Below, piece after piece: positions 40,701 through 50,928 of a stretch of 64,000 nt of DNA; within the stretch, counting starts at the first letter, position 1, and every line of letters begins with the position of its first letter. Below the pieces are notes generated by a model. That model searched no databases and had not been told where the DNA came from. It was given only the letters and a program-made list of their open reading frames with translations. The stretch lies in contig OX457047.1 of the NCBI GenBank assembly GCA_949752735.1, forward strand, positions 14,035,674 through 14,099,673, written 5' to 3'. The DNA is from Lumbricus terrestris (Eukaryota; Annelida; Clitellata; Crassiclitellata; Lumbricidae). The translations under genes were made by a program, and so were the position numbers.

Positions 40701-43700
40701 TCTTAGAATGCTGCCATCTTCCAACTGTTACACTTGTACGTCAAATCATAAATTATGCTGCTTGATATAATATTTTTTTGATAGAAAAATAACATACTGC
40801 GGCTGGTAAAGGTAAGTGTCGATGACAATGTCACGACCCTTGTTGTGGTTAAAATAGACGAAAAGGCCCCAGTGGATGAGCCAGGTTCTCTGCTGCAGCA
40901 AAACCAATGGGTTCGACATTTGCTGCAAGTCAAAGAAATACACTGTAGGAGAAAGCAAGCATCATGGCTTGTTTACATTTACTTTCAACAACAGTTTTCA
41001 ATTGTCACACAGTTGTAAGGATAACACATTTGTGTCAAGTGCAGTAAGAGACAACACGACAAAAAGAGGTTAGAGTCATAAGCTTCAAGACTTAATTTAA
41101 TGTAGAAATAAAAGACAATGCAATACAAAGACATTGCAGCATGTATAAATTTGTGAGATAGACAAGTTCCTCACAGAATTTTTATGACCTTATGAACTAT
41201 AAAAATGCGAAGATATATACAGGAAGACCATAGCCAAAAGGAAAGCAGTCTTAAGCAAGTAATAGGCTAACAATAGAAGAACAACCGATAAATAAAATGT
41301 CAAAGCATTCTAAGGAAGATCCACTGGACTTAGGGTCAGAGTGCATCACTTCACATGTAATAAAATCTGTTTCGATTATTTTTCAAAAATATATGCTTGT
41401 ACATAAGTGAAATAGTCTAAAGTGAAGGTCACCTTACACGAAGGTCAAGAGGTTAATTCATAAGTGACAACAGGCGAGAATATACATCTAAAACTATAAA
41501 ACACAAGTTGCAACGGGTGCGTAAGAAAAAATCTACTCATCCGCGCTACCGATTTTTTCAAATAATTTACAAAACAACTTCTTAGCACCTGCGGAAAACA
41601 CTATCGGAATTCGCGATCCAAAAATCTTACCCTTTCTCGAGCTTGAAATTTTTTATTTTCTATCGCAATGCTAACGCATGTGTTTAATATAAGACGCCAT
41701 TTGCATAGGCTACAACCATCATTATCAACAGACATTAAAACCATCGATGATATATTGATGATTGAAGCCAGTACATTAATGACGTCATGGCCGGTTTTAA
41801 AATTGACGTTAATTAATATCTATCTATTACCGTATTGTATGTATCAGAAGCCTATTTAAGACGCAATAATTTTGGCCGATCGGTTTTCAATGAACCAATA
41901 GATTTTTAACCTCATTTTTCACCGAGGGCAGATCTTTTGGCATGCGGTTTCGCAAAAATGCTGACTATAGCGTAAACATTGGCGGGTGGCAGCTGCGGGT
42001 TGGACCGAAAACATAAATTTCGCCGGGCACTCAAAGTATTTGGACCGGGTTGGGCCCGATGGAAGAAGGGGAGGTGACAAGGGCGGCGTAGGAGCGGAGT
42101 CAGGCGTGGCGGGGGACGAAAACCGAAATTTGCCGGGCGTGTGAGTGTGGTCAGACGTGACTGAACAAAATCCGAAATGTCCCGGGCAACGCCGGGTAAT
42201 TCAGCTAGTATACAATAATTAGGAAAATATGAAATAATTCTCAATCTTGAGCAAACGAGCATAATATTATATTGTGTTGTCTTACGTTTGAGTCAAGGAT
42301 CTCACGAAGTCGATGGAGGTCATCAATTGCGTTGTCCCAATTCTGCATCAGAATTTCAGATGCCAATTTGCCCCAAAGAGCACTCATGTAGTTCCGATCT
42401 GTTGTGGGCATCTTACAAAATAATAGAAGCAACAATGCACAAATCAGTCAGAATCACTTTTAATGCAGCAGAAAAACTATAAAAAAAACAGTGGCTAAAT
42501 ATCACACTTGCAATTAAGAAATTACAAACAAAACAATTTGTTTCTAACTTTTACCAGAAGTGGACAAAAGCAAATTTCCAACACATTTAGACAACATATT
42601 TAAATCTCAGAAGCATAACAAAGTACTCTAAAACTTGCTTTTTTGTTATGGTTATCTCGTTCACAGAAAAATGCTTTCACAGATTTTATAAGGTTTAGAC
42701 GTTTTTAAGCCTCATCCACTCAGAATTTTTTATTATCATCATTACTTAATAACATAGCACCAGTGACACGTTTTGGCGACTGCGCATTCTCGGTTGCTGG
42801 TCCCAGATGCTGGAAACAGTCTTCCACCGGACATTAGATTGGCCGTCTTAGTGTAATGTAATGTAATGTAATTCAGACAATTTGTATAGCATCGTCAGAG
42901 GCAAGCCACTTCTAGGATGCTTCACATGCATAATGTCAAATGTCAGAGTAAATGTCATGAGCTCGAGATCAAGTGTAGCTTCAATTGTTTTTTAAAAGTT
43001 GCTTCAGTTTTGATTCCCTGGAGAGTTGATGGAAGACTGTTCCAGGCGCGTGGGCCTGCGACGCGAAAGGCGCGATCGCCCATTTTTGTTTTCGCCGCAG
43101 GAATGAACACGTCGGCGGTCTTGGACGATCGCAGCCGGGACCTCCTTGGATCGTCTGCTAACGGTTTGATGTTGTCCGCGAGGTAGGCTGGTGCGCAATT
43201 GTTGAGGCATTTGTACATTAGGATACAAAGTTTGAAATTGATGCGGTCACCTATGCGAAGCCACTGAAGCTGGTCCCGAATCGCGTTAGAAATGTGGATT
43301 CTTTTAAATCAAAGCTTGTTTGTGAGGCGCCCTTGTAGCGGTATGGCCAAGTTATGGTGCCATATAAATTGCCGTTATTATTATATTATTATTATTAATG
43401 CACAATGGACAGACATTATAGCAAACAGAAGTAGTTTGATTTGAATGGGAGCAATTACTTCATATGAAAACACATGGACAAATGCTTCGAACAGACAGCA
43501 GATTAAGAAACAACAAAGAAAAAGAACATGCAAAGCCAATTTCAAACACTTGTGCTAAATTGTTGAATTGTATCTTACACCACAGAGGTGATATAACTCA
43601 GCATAAACTGATTAGACAGCACATACAATGTGCTCCCTCAAGATGGAATATGCTAAAGCCAACAAGTCAAGCACAAACTATAATTTCAAGAAACAATATA

Positions 43701-46700
43701 GTACATTCATTCATTCATTCAATGCATTTATATAGCGCCTCTTCAAGGTGGCTACTCAGAGGCAATCCCAACCTCAGCGCGGCAAAAAAAAACTGCCTAA
43801 GATACATGCCCTATATCTGGATTTCCCAAGACAAAACTAGAATGTGTGATACTGTAGTGATAACCAGAATGGATGTATGATGCCTGATGAGTAATACTGT
43901 ATTTGCAACACTTATGAAGTGATCAAGAAATTGAGCAGCGATCCGTAATTCCGTATCAACTCACCAGAGATCGTACAAAGTAGAGATACTCTGCTGCACC
44001 GCTGTAGTTTCCACACTCGTACTGGAACTTCGCAAACTTCACAAGCGTATCCAACATCTCCAGCTTCAGCTACAAAGAAAAGAACAGGTTAAAATCAATT
44101 GTCTTTCAAAATATAAAAACTTATTTAGCACTGTCATACAATGAGCTACAGCTCTGATGAGTCGAAGATACTAGAACCTGATGATACACATTGGTGACCA
44201 AACTCTGGTCCATTTAAATCCCGTTTACAACACGGTTCCATTTTAATATTCAGTCTACCAACAGTTTTTGTTTTTTAATAATTTCAACATTTTCACATCT
44301 TCCCTGCAACTCTCACTTGTCAGTAGTGATGTAGCTTTTCCGGAAAAGTATTTTGACGGAAAGTTTCCGGAAAGTTTCCGAAGAACCGGAAAACACATTA
44401 AAATCAGAAAATATCAGAATTTCACTCTCAGAAATTGTTCTTATAGTTTAAAATCCTTTTATTTACAGTACTTCTGTCGATGCAAACAATGTTGAACTTA
44501 AAAATAATTAATATGAGCAATAAACACTGTTCATTAGCATTTCAGACTAGAGTAGCCTATTGAAAACTAGTTTCATACTTGCATGTCTGCAGTCAACTGT
44601 TGCAGGAAATGTGTAAAAAAAACTGATATAAGCATGAAATAATACAGCATCAATTTCTGTTTTATATTTTCATAACTCACAAATATGAAGGTGACTGAAT
44701 GATAAAAAATATTTTCTCTAAATATACAGCAAAGTTTAATTGCATTTAATTCCTAAATGTACCGGTATTTTTGGGCTGTGTCAACAATTATCACTAACAC
44801 TAGCAGAGCCATCTATTGAATAAACTATTACTTATAACCACCTAAGACTGCTTATAGTAATGGATGTATTTAGTAACATTACATTGAAAGAAAATTTGGA
44901 CTCCTTAGAGTTGAGTATGCATTTAATAATATTTTATTGGTGTAAAAATACGTCGAAAAGTTTCAGGAAAAATATGAAACTTTCCGGACAATTTTTCCAC
45001 CTCACAACACTAACTTCTGATAGTGATTTATGTATTTAGTAACATTATATTGAAAGAAAATTTTGGACTCATTAGAATTGAGTATGTATTTAATAATATT
45101 TTATATGTGGAAAAATATGTCGGAAAGTTTCCGGAAAGATTCGTCGGAAAGTTTCCGAAACTTTCCGGAAAGATATGAAACTTTCCGAGGAAAGTTTCCG
45201 CCTCACAACACTACTTGTCAGAGTATCAAAATGTGGATGGTCTTTTCAATTCACAATGAACAGAACACAGAGTCCACAAAAATCAAATACCAAGAGAGAA
45301 ATAAAGGAAAAAAGCCGTAACAGATGACTGACATCAGCAACCATTGTTAACTGACCATTGTCCGAACCACATCTTTTCATCAAGGAAACTTTTCTTTGCT
45401 TACTACTGAATGTTTTGCTAATTAAATGCTTCATTTATTTAGAGTGGCATTGGTGGCACTTATCAATCAGGTATTTAAGATATGTTAGATGAAGCGTCTG
45501 AATTACTAACTAGCTAACAAACAATACTTACACCGCGGTTTTTGGACAGGTATTCAAACAGCTGACGTCCATCCCTATCAAATTTCAACAAAATTCAACA
45601 AATTTTGGCAAACAAATCAAAAACTTAACAGAAATCACTTGCTTTTATAAATCAAATCTTGAATCAAGCTAATCTGGTGCTGTATTTACAATTATAAAAT
45701 ATAGCAGACATAGATAAAAAAGGTATAAATTTATAACATAGACCTGAAACTGTAAATTCGCTAGTCTGCATAATAAACAAGCTATATTCCATATACACTG
45801 TGAGCCATAAAAAACGGGCCACTTTATTTTTAGCTATATGTCGGTTGGTATTTTAACAATTTTTATAATTTTTGTGTCGTTTGAAAGAAAAATTAAATCT
45901 CTACGATTTACTTATTTACTTGCGTGATGACGTCATATCCGTTTCGCAGCATAATGTAAATAAAGTTGATGGTTGAAAATTTGAGTTAAAATTTGAAAAT
46001 GTTGAGCTTTGAGGATAAAATTTTAATTAAAAATCTGCGGGAATGCAAAAATTATTCTTCTAGACGATTAATTAAGGAGTTTCCAAACAAGAATTGGAAA
46101 AGAAAAACATTAGATGACTTTCTGCGAAAGTTGAGAACTACCGGTTCAGTTGAACGCGCTGCGGGAAGTGGTCGGCCAAAATCGTCGCGAACAACAAGAT
46201 TCAGCTCCGGCGCATCGGGCTCGTGAAACAATTGAGTATCTGTCTCGCAATGCACCATACTTCATAGGGCCAGAGATATGGCCACCCAATTCGCCTGACC
46301 TAAATCCACTCGATTATTCATCTGGTCCATTATGGAACAGCACGTGTACCAAAAGCGGATTCAGAACACTGATGAACTTCGACAGTGTCTCGTATCCGTC
46401 TGGAACGATCTGGAACATCTTATTGACACTGCAATTGATCAGTGGCGACGTCGCTTGGCAAAATGTGTACGTGAAAAAGGAAGTCATTTTGAACACAAAC
46501 TTTAAACAAATAAGGGCACTGAAAAATTGTTTGCATTTAAGTAGTAAAAATGCAGCATTGATCGATTCTCACGTGTTTTTTAGTGTCTTCAGTTTCGTAA
46601 GACAAGTTTAACATACATGTAGGATGAAATCGATAATGTTTATTTCTGCTCTTTAGCCTATTGATTCCTGTTTAAAATAATGCAAAAAGTGTAAAAATCG

Positions 46701-49255
46701 ATAAAGAAATGACAGAGATATAGCTAAACATAAAGTGGCCCGGTTTTTTATGGCTCACAGTGTATATCACATGGTGCAATGTGCAAGTCTTCAGGTAATT
46801 CTTTCAATCCAATTTGAAAACTGCATTAGTTACTAGCAGAATTGTTGGACCTTTTGGTCTTGAACACCTAGAAGTTCTTAGAAGGCATAACAAGAATGCA
46901 ATGGTTCATGTATACGTGAAGAGAACAGCATGATGCATTTTGGAGCAAAACGAAATAAAGTTAACACTGTAAAGTACCTTGTGTTTTGTATATTGTTAAA
47001 TAAATCTTCAGCTTCAAAGATCTTAAAGACTGGTTCTGCTTCTATCTGAAGTCGCTTCAACTCATTTAGAACGTCAACACGCTTCTCCTTCAAGGCTGCA
47101 ACCACAAATATTCATCCAAACGCTTTAAACAAGATAGGAGATGATCAGAACATTCTTTAATAGAACAATTGCTAACTCTGCATTTTGGTGTACAGACATG
47201 ACATAATAAACGTACATCATCTACAGAGCCAATCAATAGTCAAATGTTTTAAAATAGCGCACAAAATCCTAAATCCTCATGTGATTCTAAAATTTGAAAT
47301 TTAGACAGGAATCAGTTCCTTACGTACCATAGTGCAGTCAATGATTCTAAAATCTGTCTTAATTCTCATGGTTTATCATACAGCAAGCAACATGGTACTC
47401 AGATAGATTGGAAGTGCACTTGTGTGCTATCTAAAGACTGTGCGTTGCAGTCTGCAGAGTGGTTTCTATGAAACTCTATTTTACGCTGCCAAGCAGTATC
47501 AGGATATGTAGCCAGTGCAGTGCAGAACTGGTGATTACACCAGCATACTTCTGCATACTTCCGCACTGCTATGGCTTCAAATCTAAGACCATGGGGCCTT
47601 CCATTGCCAGAAGTATAAGAGTGTCTCCTCAATACACTAAATATAGGACATGTGGGAAATACTTTACTTTAAGTCAGAATATATAAACTGCTCAAATTAT
47701 TTTTGCACTGCACCTGTCAGCACCACCAAAACCAAGTTTACTGGTACATAAGCACTCAAACTTTTGAATAATAAATCCATCATATGAATAACAATACATA
47801 TATCTGGAAGGTCTTAGAACTCACTCTGTGGAACTTCTTTGTCAGGGTACAAAGTTCTGTGAACATCCATGACGAAGTCAACCATGTTGGTGTTACTCAA
47901 CAGGTCTAACTTCCCTTTCAGCATCTCACGCTCATCATAAATCTACATAACAAGTACAGATCTGTTAAACACACATACATACATACACCAACCAATTACT
48001 TAATAAGTACTTTTAAATTTTCTGATAATTTAGCCTTTTACCTATCACCACCAGAATTTCCACAAAATTGAGTGAATTGACAGCATGCACAGTACAACAT
48101 CAAATACGGCAACCAGGATTACAGCTTAGTATATAATTGTGTGAATTTTTTAATCAGCAGACGTCTGGCTTTAAAATGAATATCTCAATGTGAAACAAAA
48201 GTTGACTCGCTTCAAAGTAGTTTTCTAACAAAAGGCAAAACAGTCACAATGAACAGATGGACATTGCATTTCTTACAACATTGAACGGCCTATCAATATT
48301 AATCTGTGGGATTATATTTTGGAATTTGCACTTCAGTCATATTCTTCATCATCTTACTATGCATAGTATCATTATCTTAGAATTTCAGCATACTTTGTGT
48401 CATATCAAACTTGCTCTACCTCCTGGTATATTTACCCTCCTCTTTTTATGGCAACAAATCACAGTACACATTTTTTCTACACAAGCATTCTCCTGTAATG
48501 CCCACTATAATAAAGACACTAGCAGTCCCCAATATTGAAAGCATACCAAAAACTTATACCAGAAAACATTTAAGCTCTTCTGGGTAAAGGTCTATGACGA
48601 CTCGGTCTCCGATACGCACCGAGTAAACAATATGGCAGGCCGCCCCAGATAGGGACAGAATAGAGCAATAGAGCGCATTGACCTACATCGGTCAATAGCC
48701 CAGTGTTTCCGTGAAAGTAAGTCAATCAGTATAAAAATGTATACGTTTTCATGGCCTCCTTAGCACTTACTCTCGCGGAAACATTGGGCTATTTATCGAT
48801 GTATGTTAGAGCGCTCCATTCTGTCCCTGTCTGGGGCGGCCATATTGTTTACTCGAAGTATATCGGCAACCGAGCCGTCGTAAACCCTCCTCCGCTCTAT
48901 CCCATCGAATAACCAGAAGGTAACACTAACGCACTGCGTATGGGTCACTCATAACATATGGGTAATGGTGCAGTTAAACTGAGAGGCTAAAACAATACAT
49001 AACGATTCAACAGCCTCGTTAGGCCTAATAGTAGTAAGCGCATATGGTGGATGATCAGCACATGCGCCAGTGTTCCTTCGTTGCGGCGTCAGAGAATGTT
49101 TACTTCGACAACTATGTCCATATATATTTATAGTAGTAAAATCTAGGCCCTGCTCCGAATGTTACCTGTTTGACAGAAAGAAATTCTAGCAAAGGAAACA
49201 CAAGATGACGGTCCAAATAAGGACTCATCCGACAAGTCAAATCATACGTCGCCAT
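34679..49255 (-). CDS. EIF3E: Translation initiation factor eIF3 subunit e, thirteen coding exons
   Basis: The reconstructed protein has 442 residues against 445 in human; every junction phase agrees. The N-terminus [20 protein letters not shown] and the block LLEFLSVKQ are near-identical to known eIF3e. The helical repeats (about 40-220) include [20 protein letters not shown], and the PCI domain (about 220-400) contains [27 protein letters not shown] and the winged-helix piece [20 protein letters not shown]. eIF3e is one of the PCI subunits of the eIF3 scaffold in the cytoplasm, which loads mRNA on the 40S ribosome. The C-terminus is short (PAQWGAD), keeping the Trp of the vertebrate NWA tail. 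The gene spans 14.6 kb because of large repeat-bearing introns. Confidence 0.98.
35290..36190 (+). mobile_element. Non-LTR retrotransposon, 5'-truncated, in eIF3e intron 12
   Basis: An almost intact 297-codon frame opposite in direction to eIF3e. It starts within the RT palm ([14 protein letters not shown], catalytic Asp pair) and runs through [47 protein letters not shown] and [12 protein letters not shown] to a natural stop after RGRP-like [11 protein letters not shown]. The first residues [15 protein letters not shown] may be non-element sequence. The frame has no stops, so the insertion is younger than the copy at 11-12.6 kb, and its sequence is a different subfamily. Confidence 0.92.
36357..36488 (-). 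CDS. EIF3E: eIF3e exon 12
   Basis: Codes residues 392-435: [20 protein letters not shown], then [18 protein letters not shown]. Donor GTATGT, acceptor ATTTCAG, phase 0 at both ends. C-terminal helix after the winged helix. Confidence 0.96.
36893..36995 (-). CDS. EIF3E: eIF3e exon 11, PCI winged helix
   Basis: Codes residues 357-391 ([20 protein letters not shown], then [15 protein letters not shown]), the most conserved stretch of the family. Phase 2 in, phase 0 out. Confidence 0.97.
37939..38048 (-). CDS. EIF3E: eIF3e exon 10
   Basis: Codes [20 protein letters not shown] and [16 protein letters not shown], residues 321-356. The acceptor is TTCTAAAG. Phase 2 out at GTAAAA. Confidence 0.96.
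38858..38959 (-). CDS. EIF3E: eIF3e exon 9
   Basis: Codes [20 protein letters not shown] and [14 protein letters not shown], residues 287-320, in the PCI helical part. Phase 0 at both ends. Confidence 0.97.
39403..39475 (+). repeat. 3'-tail fragment of a dispersed retroelement
   Basis: TGTAACTGGTTGCAGTGTGT and then AATAAAACGAATATATATAT, antisense in eIF3e intron 8. Same family as near 17041 and 50218. Confidence 0.6.
39624..39756 (-). CDS. EIF3E: eIF3e exon 8
   Basis: Codes residues 242-286: [20 protein letters not shown], then [11 protein letters not shown]. Phase 2 in, phase 0 out at GTGACC. Confidence 0.96.
40376..40423. repeat. 16-bp minisatellite, three copies
   Basis: GATTCTGTGTGCGTTT repeated exactly three times in eIF3e intron 7. 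Confidence 0.95.
40798..40922 (-). CDS. EIF3E: eIF3e exon 7
   Basis: Codes residues 201-241: [35 protein letters not shown] and TYLYQP. The donor GTATGT leaves two bases that complete Gln with exon 8. Confidence 0.97.
41500..42208 (+). mobile_element. Helitron-like element, 3' end resolved
   Basis: Ends CCCGGGCAACGCCGGG, then CTAG and T, identical in hairpin to the element ending at 10127. The GGCGGG-rich body (41980-42160) has repeated AAAT.TCGCCGGGC-type words. The 5' limit near 41500 is a guess. It lies in eIF3e intron 6. Confidence 0.6.
42286..42411 (-). CDS. EIF3E: eIF3e exon 6
   Basis: Codes 42 residues (159-200): [20 protein letters not shown], then [20 protein letters not shown]. 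Phase 0 at both ends, donor GTAAGA. Confidence 0.97.
42838..43300 (-). mobile_element. LINE C-terminal RT remnant with (TTACA)n tail
   Basis: In eIF3e intron 5, in the same direction as the gene. The frame reads [20 protein letters not shown], then [20 protein letters not shown] and [20 protein letters not shown], and ends LKLHLISSS with a stop near 42955. These are the standard C-terminal blocks of CR1/L2-type reverse transcriptases. The (TTACA)4 tail at 42838-42862 marks its 3' end. Confidence 0.88.
43345..43400 (+). repeat. Retroelement 3' tail with (TTA)n
   Basis: ATGGTGCCATATAAATTGCC followed by (GTT)ATTATTATT, plus strand, abutting the minus-strand LINE remnant. It matches the reversed copy at 31700-31790. 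Confidence 0.5.
43700..43800 (-). repeat. SINE/LINE tail repeat
   Basis: (ATTC)4 followed by CATTTATATAGCGCC. Reversed, this is a GGCGCTATATAAATG tail with a GAAT repeat. Similar to 20640-20735. Confidence 0.55.
43965..44069 (-). CDS. EIF3E: eIF3e exon 5
   Basis: Codes residues 124-158: [20 protein letters not shown], then [15 protein letters not shown]. Phase 0 at both ends. Confidence 0.97.
44324..45213. mobile_element. hAT-like non-autonomous element rich in TTTCCGGAAA, 890 bp
   Basis: The ends TAGTGATGTAGC and CTCACAACACTA are imperfect inverted repeats. An exact 8-bp duplication, CTTGTCAG, flanks it (44316-44323 and 45214-45221) and fits nTnnnnAn. GGAAAGTTTCC and CTTTCCGGAAAG words repeat near both ends, and a segment of about 155 bases is duplicated inside (about 44865 and 45025). 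It lies in eIF3e intron 4. Confidence 0.88.
45532..45574 (-). CDS. EIF3E: eIF3e exon 4
   Basis: Short exon coding (R)[14 protein letters not shown], residues 109-123. Phase 2 in, phase 0 out at GTAAGT. Confidence 0.92.
45796..46762 (+). mobile_element. Mariner-type element with internal deletion, 967 bp
   Basis: Ends CACTGTGAGCCATAAAAAAC and the matching inverted sequence, flanked by TA. Similarity of the arms runs about 50 bases in. It contains a transposase gene from which the middle is lost. It lies in eIF3e intron 3, opposite in direction to the gene. Confidence 0.93.
45999..46490 (+). pseudogene. Mariner transposase, internally deleted and frameshifted
   Basis: Begins [20 protein letters not shown] with an N-terminal helix-turn-helix and the [16 protein letters not shown] linker. 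Then it jumps to [20 protein letters not shown] and [14 protein letters not shown], the second and third catalytic Asp blocks of a mariner/DD(E/D) transposase. About 200 residues including the first Asp are missing at about 46185. After LDYS one frameshift occurs; the next frame gives a typical tail with [13 protein letters not shown] and FEHKL. It cannot be active. Confidence 0.9.
46978..47095 (-). CDS. EIF3E: eIF3e exon 3
   Basis: Codes residues 70-108: [20 protein letters not shown], then [18 protein letters not shown]. Phase 1 in, phase 2 out at GTACTT. Confidence 0.96.
47825..47942 (-). CDS. EIF3E: eIF3e exon 2
   Basis: Codes residues 31-69: [20 protein letters not shown], then [19 protein letters not shown]. 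Phase 0 in, phase 1 out at GTGAGT. Confidence 0.96.
48594..48885. repeat. Foldback element, arms about 135 bp
   Basis: Two arms in inverted orientation meet near 48735. Both read GACTCGG/GGCTCGG, GAGTAAACAATATGG, GACAGAAT.GAGCG and AATAGCCCA.TGTTTCCG. It lies in eIF3e intron 1. Related sequence recurs at 50990-51065 and 51775-51830. Confidence 0.85.
49166..49255 (-). CDS. EIF3E: eIF3e exon 1 with start codon
   Basis: Codes [20 protein letters not shown] and [13 protein letters not shown] in the context AAGATGG. The preceding 250 bases should hold the promoter; CpG is not depleted there. Confidence 0.97.
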
Positions 49256-49506
49256 CTTCGCTCAGTGTGAAACGAAAGACCAAAAACCAAGATCGTATTC
49301 TGATAACACGAACTACATATCGCTGAGGCTTTGTCACGTTTGTACATCCACGCTAGAGCTTTGCGAGCTAGCACAGCAGATAGGCCTAGCTGCTTAATTA
49401 TAACTGATTCAATGACAGTAATTCAACATCAACTGTCTATTTTAACATCAACAACATGACTGAAGGGTGAGATCTCATGGCTGCCACAACTTTATTATAT
49501 TATTAT
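49256..49506. promoter_or_regulatory. Probable eIF3e promoter region
   Basis: Position only: directly upstream of the eIF3e start and downstream of a LINE insertion. I see no TATA box; TATA-less initiation would be usual for such a housekeeping gene. Confidence 0.3.
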
Positions 49507-49518
49507 TACCGGTACTAA

Positions 49519-50158
49519 GACGGGAGGCGACGGCAAGACTAGCCTACTCGCCAAAGACAGCTTGAATGACAGACTCCCGCTGAACGCAGATATCATGCAT
49601 GTTCCATCCAGCAGTGCATCTACCGTCGAGACGGCCCGTTTGGCTGAATCCACCGGTGAACATGACAGCTAATTCGGACTGGAGTGCTGAGTGGTCTGCA
49701 ACGGATGTTGTAAACCATTCCCTCGTGTCCGTGCCGTCTGTTTGACCCCCGGGCTTCAACCTACCACGTCGTCTCTGGTCCGCACTGAACCAGTTCAGAT
49801 CCGGTCAGGGCCGCTGTGCGGCAAATCAATTTCGTTGGAAGCAGGCTACGTCCATAGGTGCAATCACGTCCTAAAAGTTGGGGGGACCATAATGAATCAC
49901 GTCCTAAAAGTTGGGGGGACCATAATAATAAAATTAGGGGACCACTCAAAAGTTGGGGGACGCGTCCCGTGGGTCCCATAGGGTGGTTGCGCCTATGGCT
50001 ACGTCCCCTTTCTGCAGTTGTGGAGAAATTCAAACTATGTCCCACATCGTTAATGACTGTACAACAACTTGTTTCCCGGGCGGATTAACCGCACTCCACG
50101 TTGCTGATGAGGCTGCTGTATGCTGGCTCAGCGCGAACTGCATACGCTAAATAAATAA
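49519..50158 (+). mobile_element. LINE 3' fragment with 12-bp target duplication, split by a MITE
   Basis: Flanked by TACCGGTACTAA on both sides (49507-49518 and 50159-50170). The plus-strand frame gives the C-terminus of a LINE protein: GFNLPRRLWSALNQFRSGQG, RCAANQFRW, then after the inserted MITE PFCSCGEIQTMSHIVNDC and FPGGLTALHVADEAAV, and a stop. The C.CG..QTM.HI..C zinc-knuckle-like motif is diagnostic of one LINE lineage. A (TAAA)n-like tail ends it. Confidence 0.88.
49853..49997. mobile_element. MITE, 145 bp, nested in the LINE fragment
   Basis: Ends CATAGGTGCAA and TTGCGCCTATG with an exact 8-bp duplication, GCTACGTC, outside (49845-49852 and 49998-50005). Inside, a 33-base unit with CACGTCCTAAAAGTTGGGGG is doubled. 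Without it and one duplication copy, the LINE frame reads straight through. Confidence 0.92.
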
Positions 50159-50170
50159 TACCGGTACTAA

Positions 50171-50859
50171 AGTTTATTACTACTTCGCGATCTGTGTTTT
50201 ATTTTTATATCTCGACCTGTAACCTGGTGCGGTATGTCACCTGCAGCAGGAATTGTCTTACTTTGAATTAAACGAATATTATGATCATCATCGCTTTCTG
50301 TCCACTATGTAATCTATCTGGCGAAGCAAGCTATCTGGTTTATAGTTGATCACAATAATTTCTTTTACTAGTTGCAAGTTATAAGGTTGCAATTAAGTGT
50401 CATAGTTTTAGAAAATTGCTGAAAGTCGATATTGGAATACCCATTAGAGGCTCCGGGTACTCGAGTAAGAAAATTAATCATTGGATTAGCACAGAAAGCG
50501 TCACTTGGTGGAGGGGGGGGGAGCTTTTCCAGGCCAGCATCGAAGTGGGCAAAGATTTTCAGATTACGACTGGTGGTTGACATAGATATAATTAACCTAT
50601 TTATTATATATCTATGGTTGTCGAGAACGATTCTTTTACGGTTTTCACGGATATAAATGGTTATACCATGGTTATAATAAGTTTACATGAATAGTTAGCC
50701 TCAAACGAACAAGAATATGTGTGCTGCTGGTGAATTACGTCTTCGGGGAATGTTTGGTACTGGTTTTGTCACTTTTCATTGGCAGGTATGCGACTGTGTT
50801 GACCTCTTTGAATACGACTATTGTTTACATTTTTGAGGTTAGAGGTCGAACTTTGGTAG
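50171..50859. other. Intergenic region before the unrecognised gene
   Basis: Contains a retroelement 3' tail at about 50218-50280 (TGTAACCTGGTGCGGTATGT, then TTAAACGAATATT). The rest is unremarkable; the promoter of the next gene should be here. Confidence 0.45.
50218..50280 (+). repeat. 3'-tail fragment of a dispersed retroelement
   Basis: Fourth copy of the 'TGTAAC.GG.TGCGGT.TGTCA ... AAACGAATAT' tail in this window, again on the plus strand. Confidence 0.55.
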
Positions 50860-50928
50860 ATGTCGGACAAAACAGTTATAGAGAAACTGACAGAAGACGG
50901 GTTCCCAAGCCTTTATGAAGCATCGTGT
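50860..50928 (+). CDS. Unrecognised gene, candidate exon 1
   Basis: ATG then SDKTVIEKLTEDGFPSLYEA and SC, with a donor GTTACC giving phase 0. The donor is weak; the only phase that keeps exon 2 open is this one. Confidence 0.5.
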
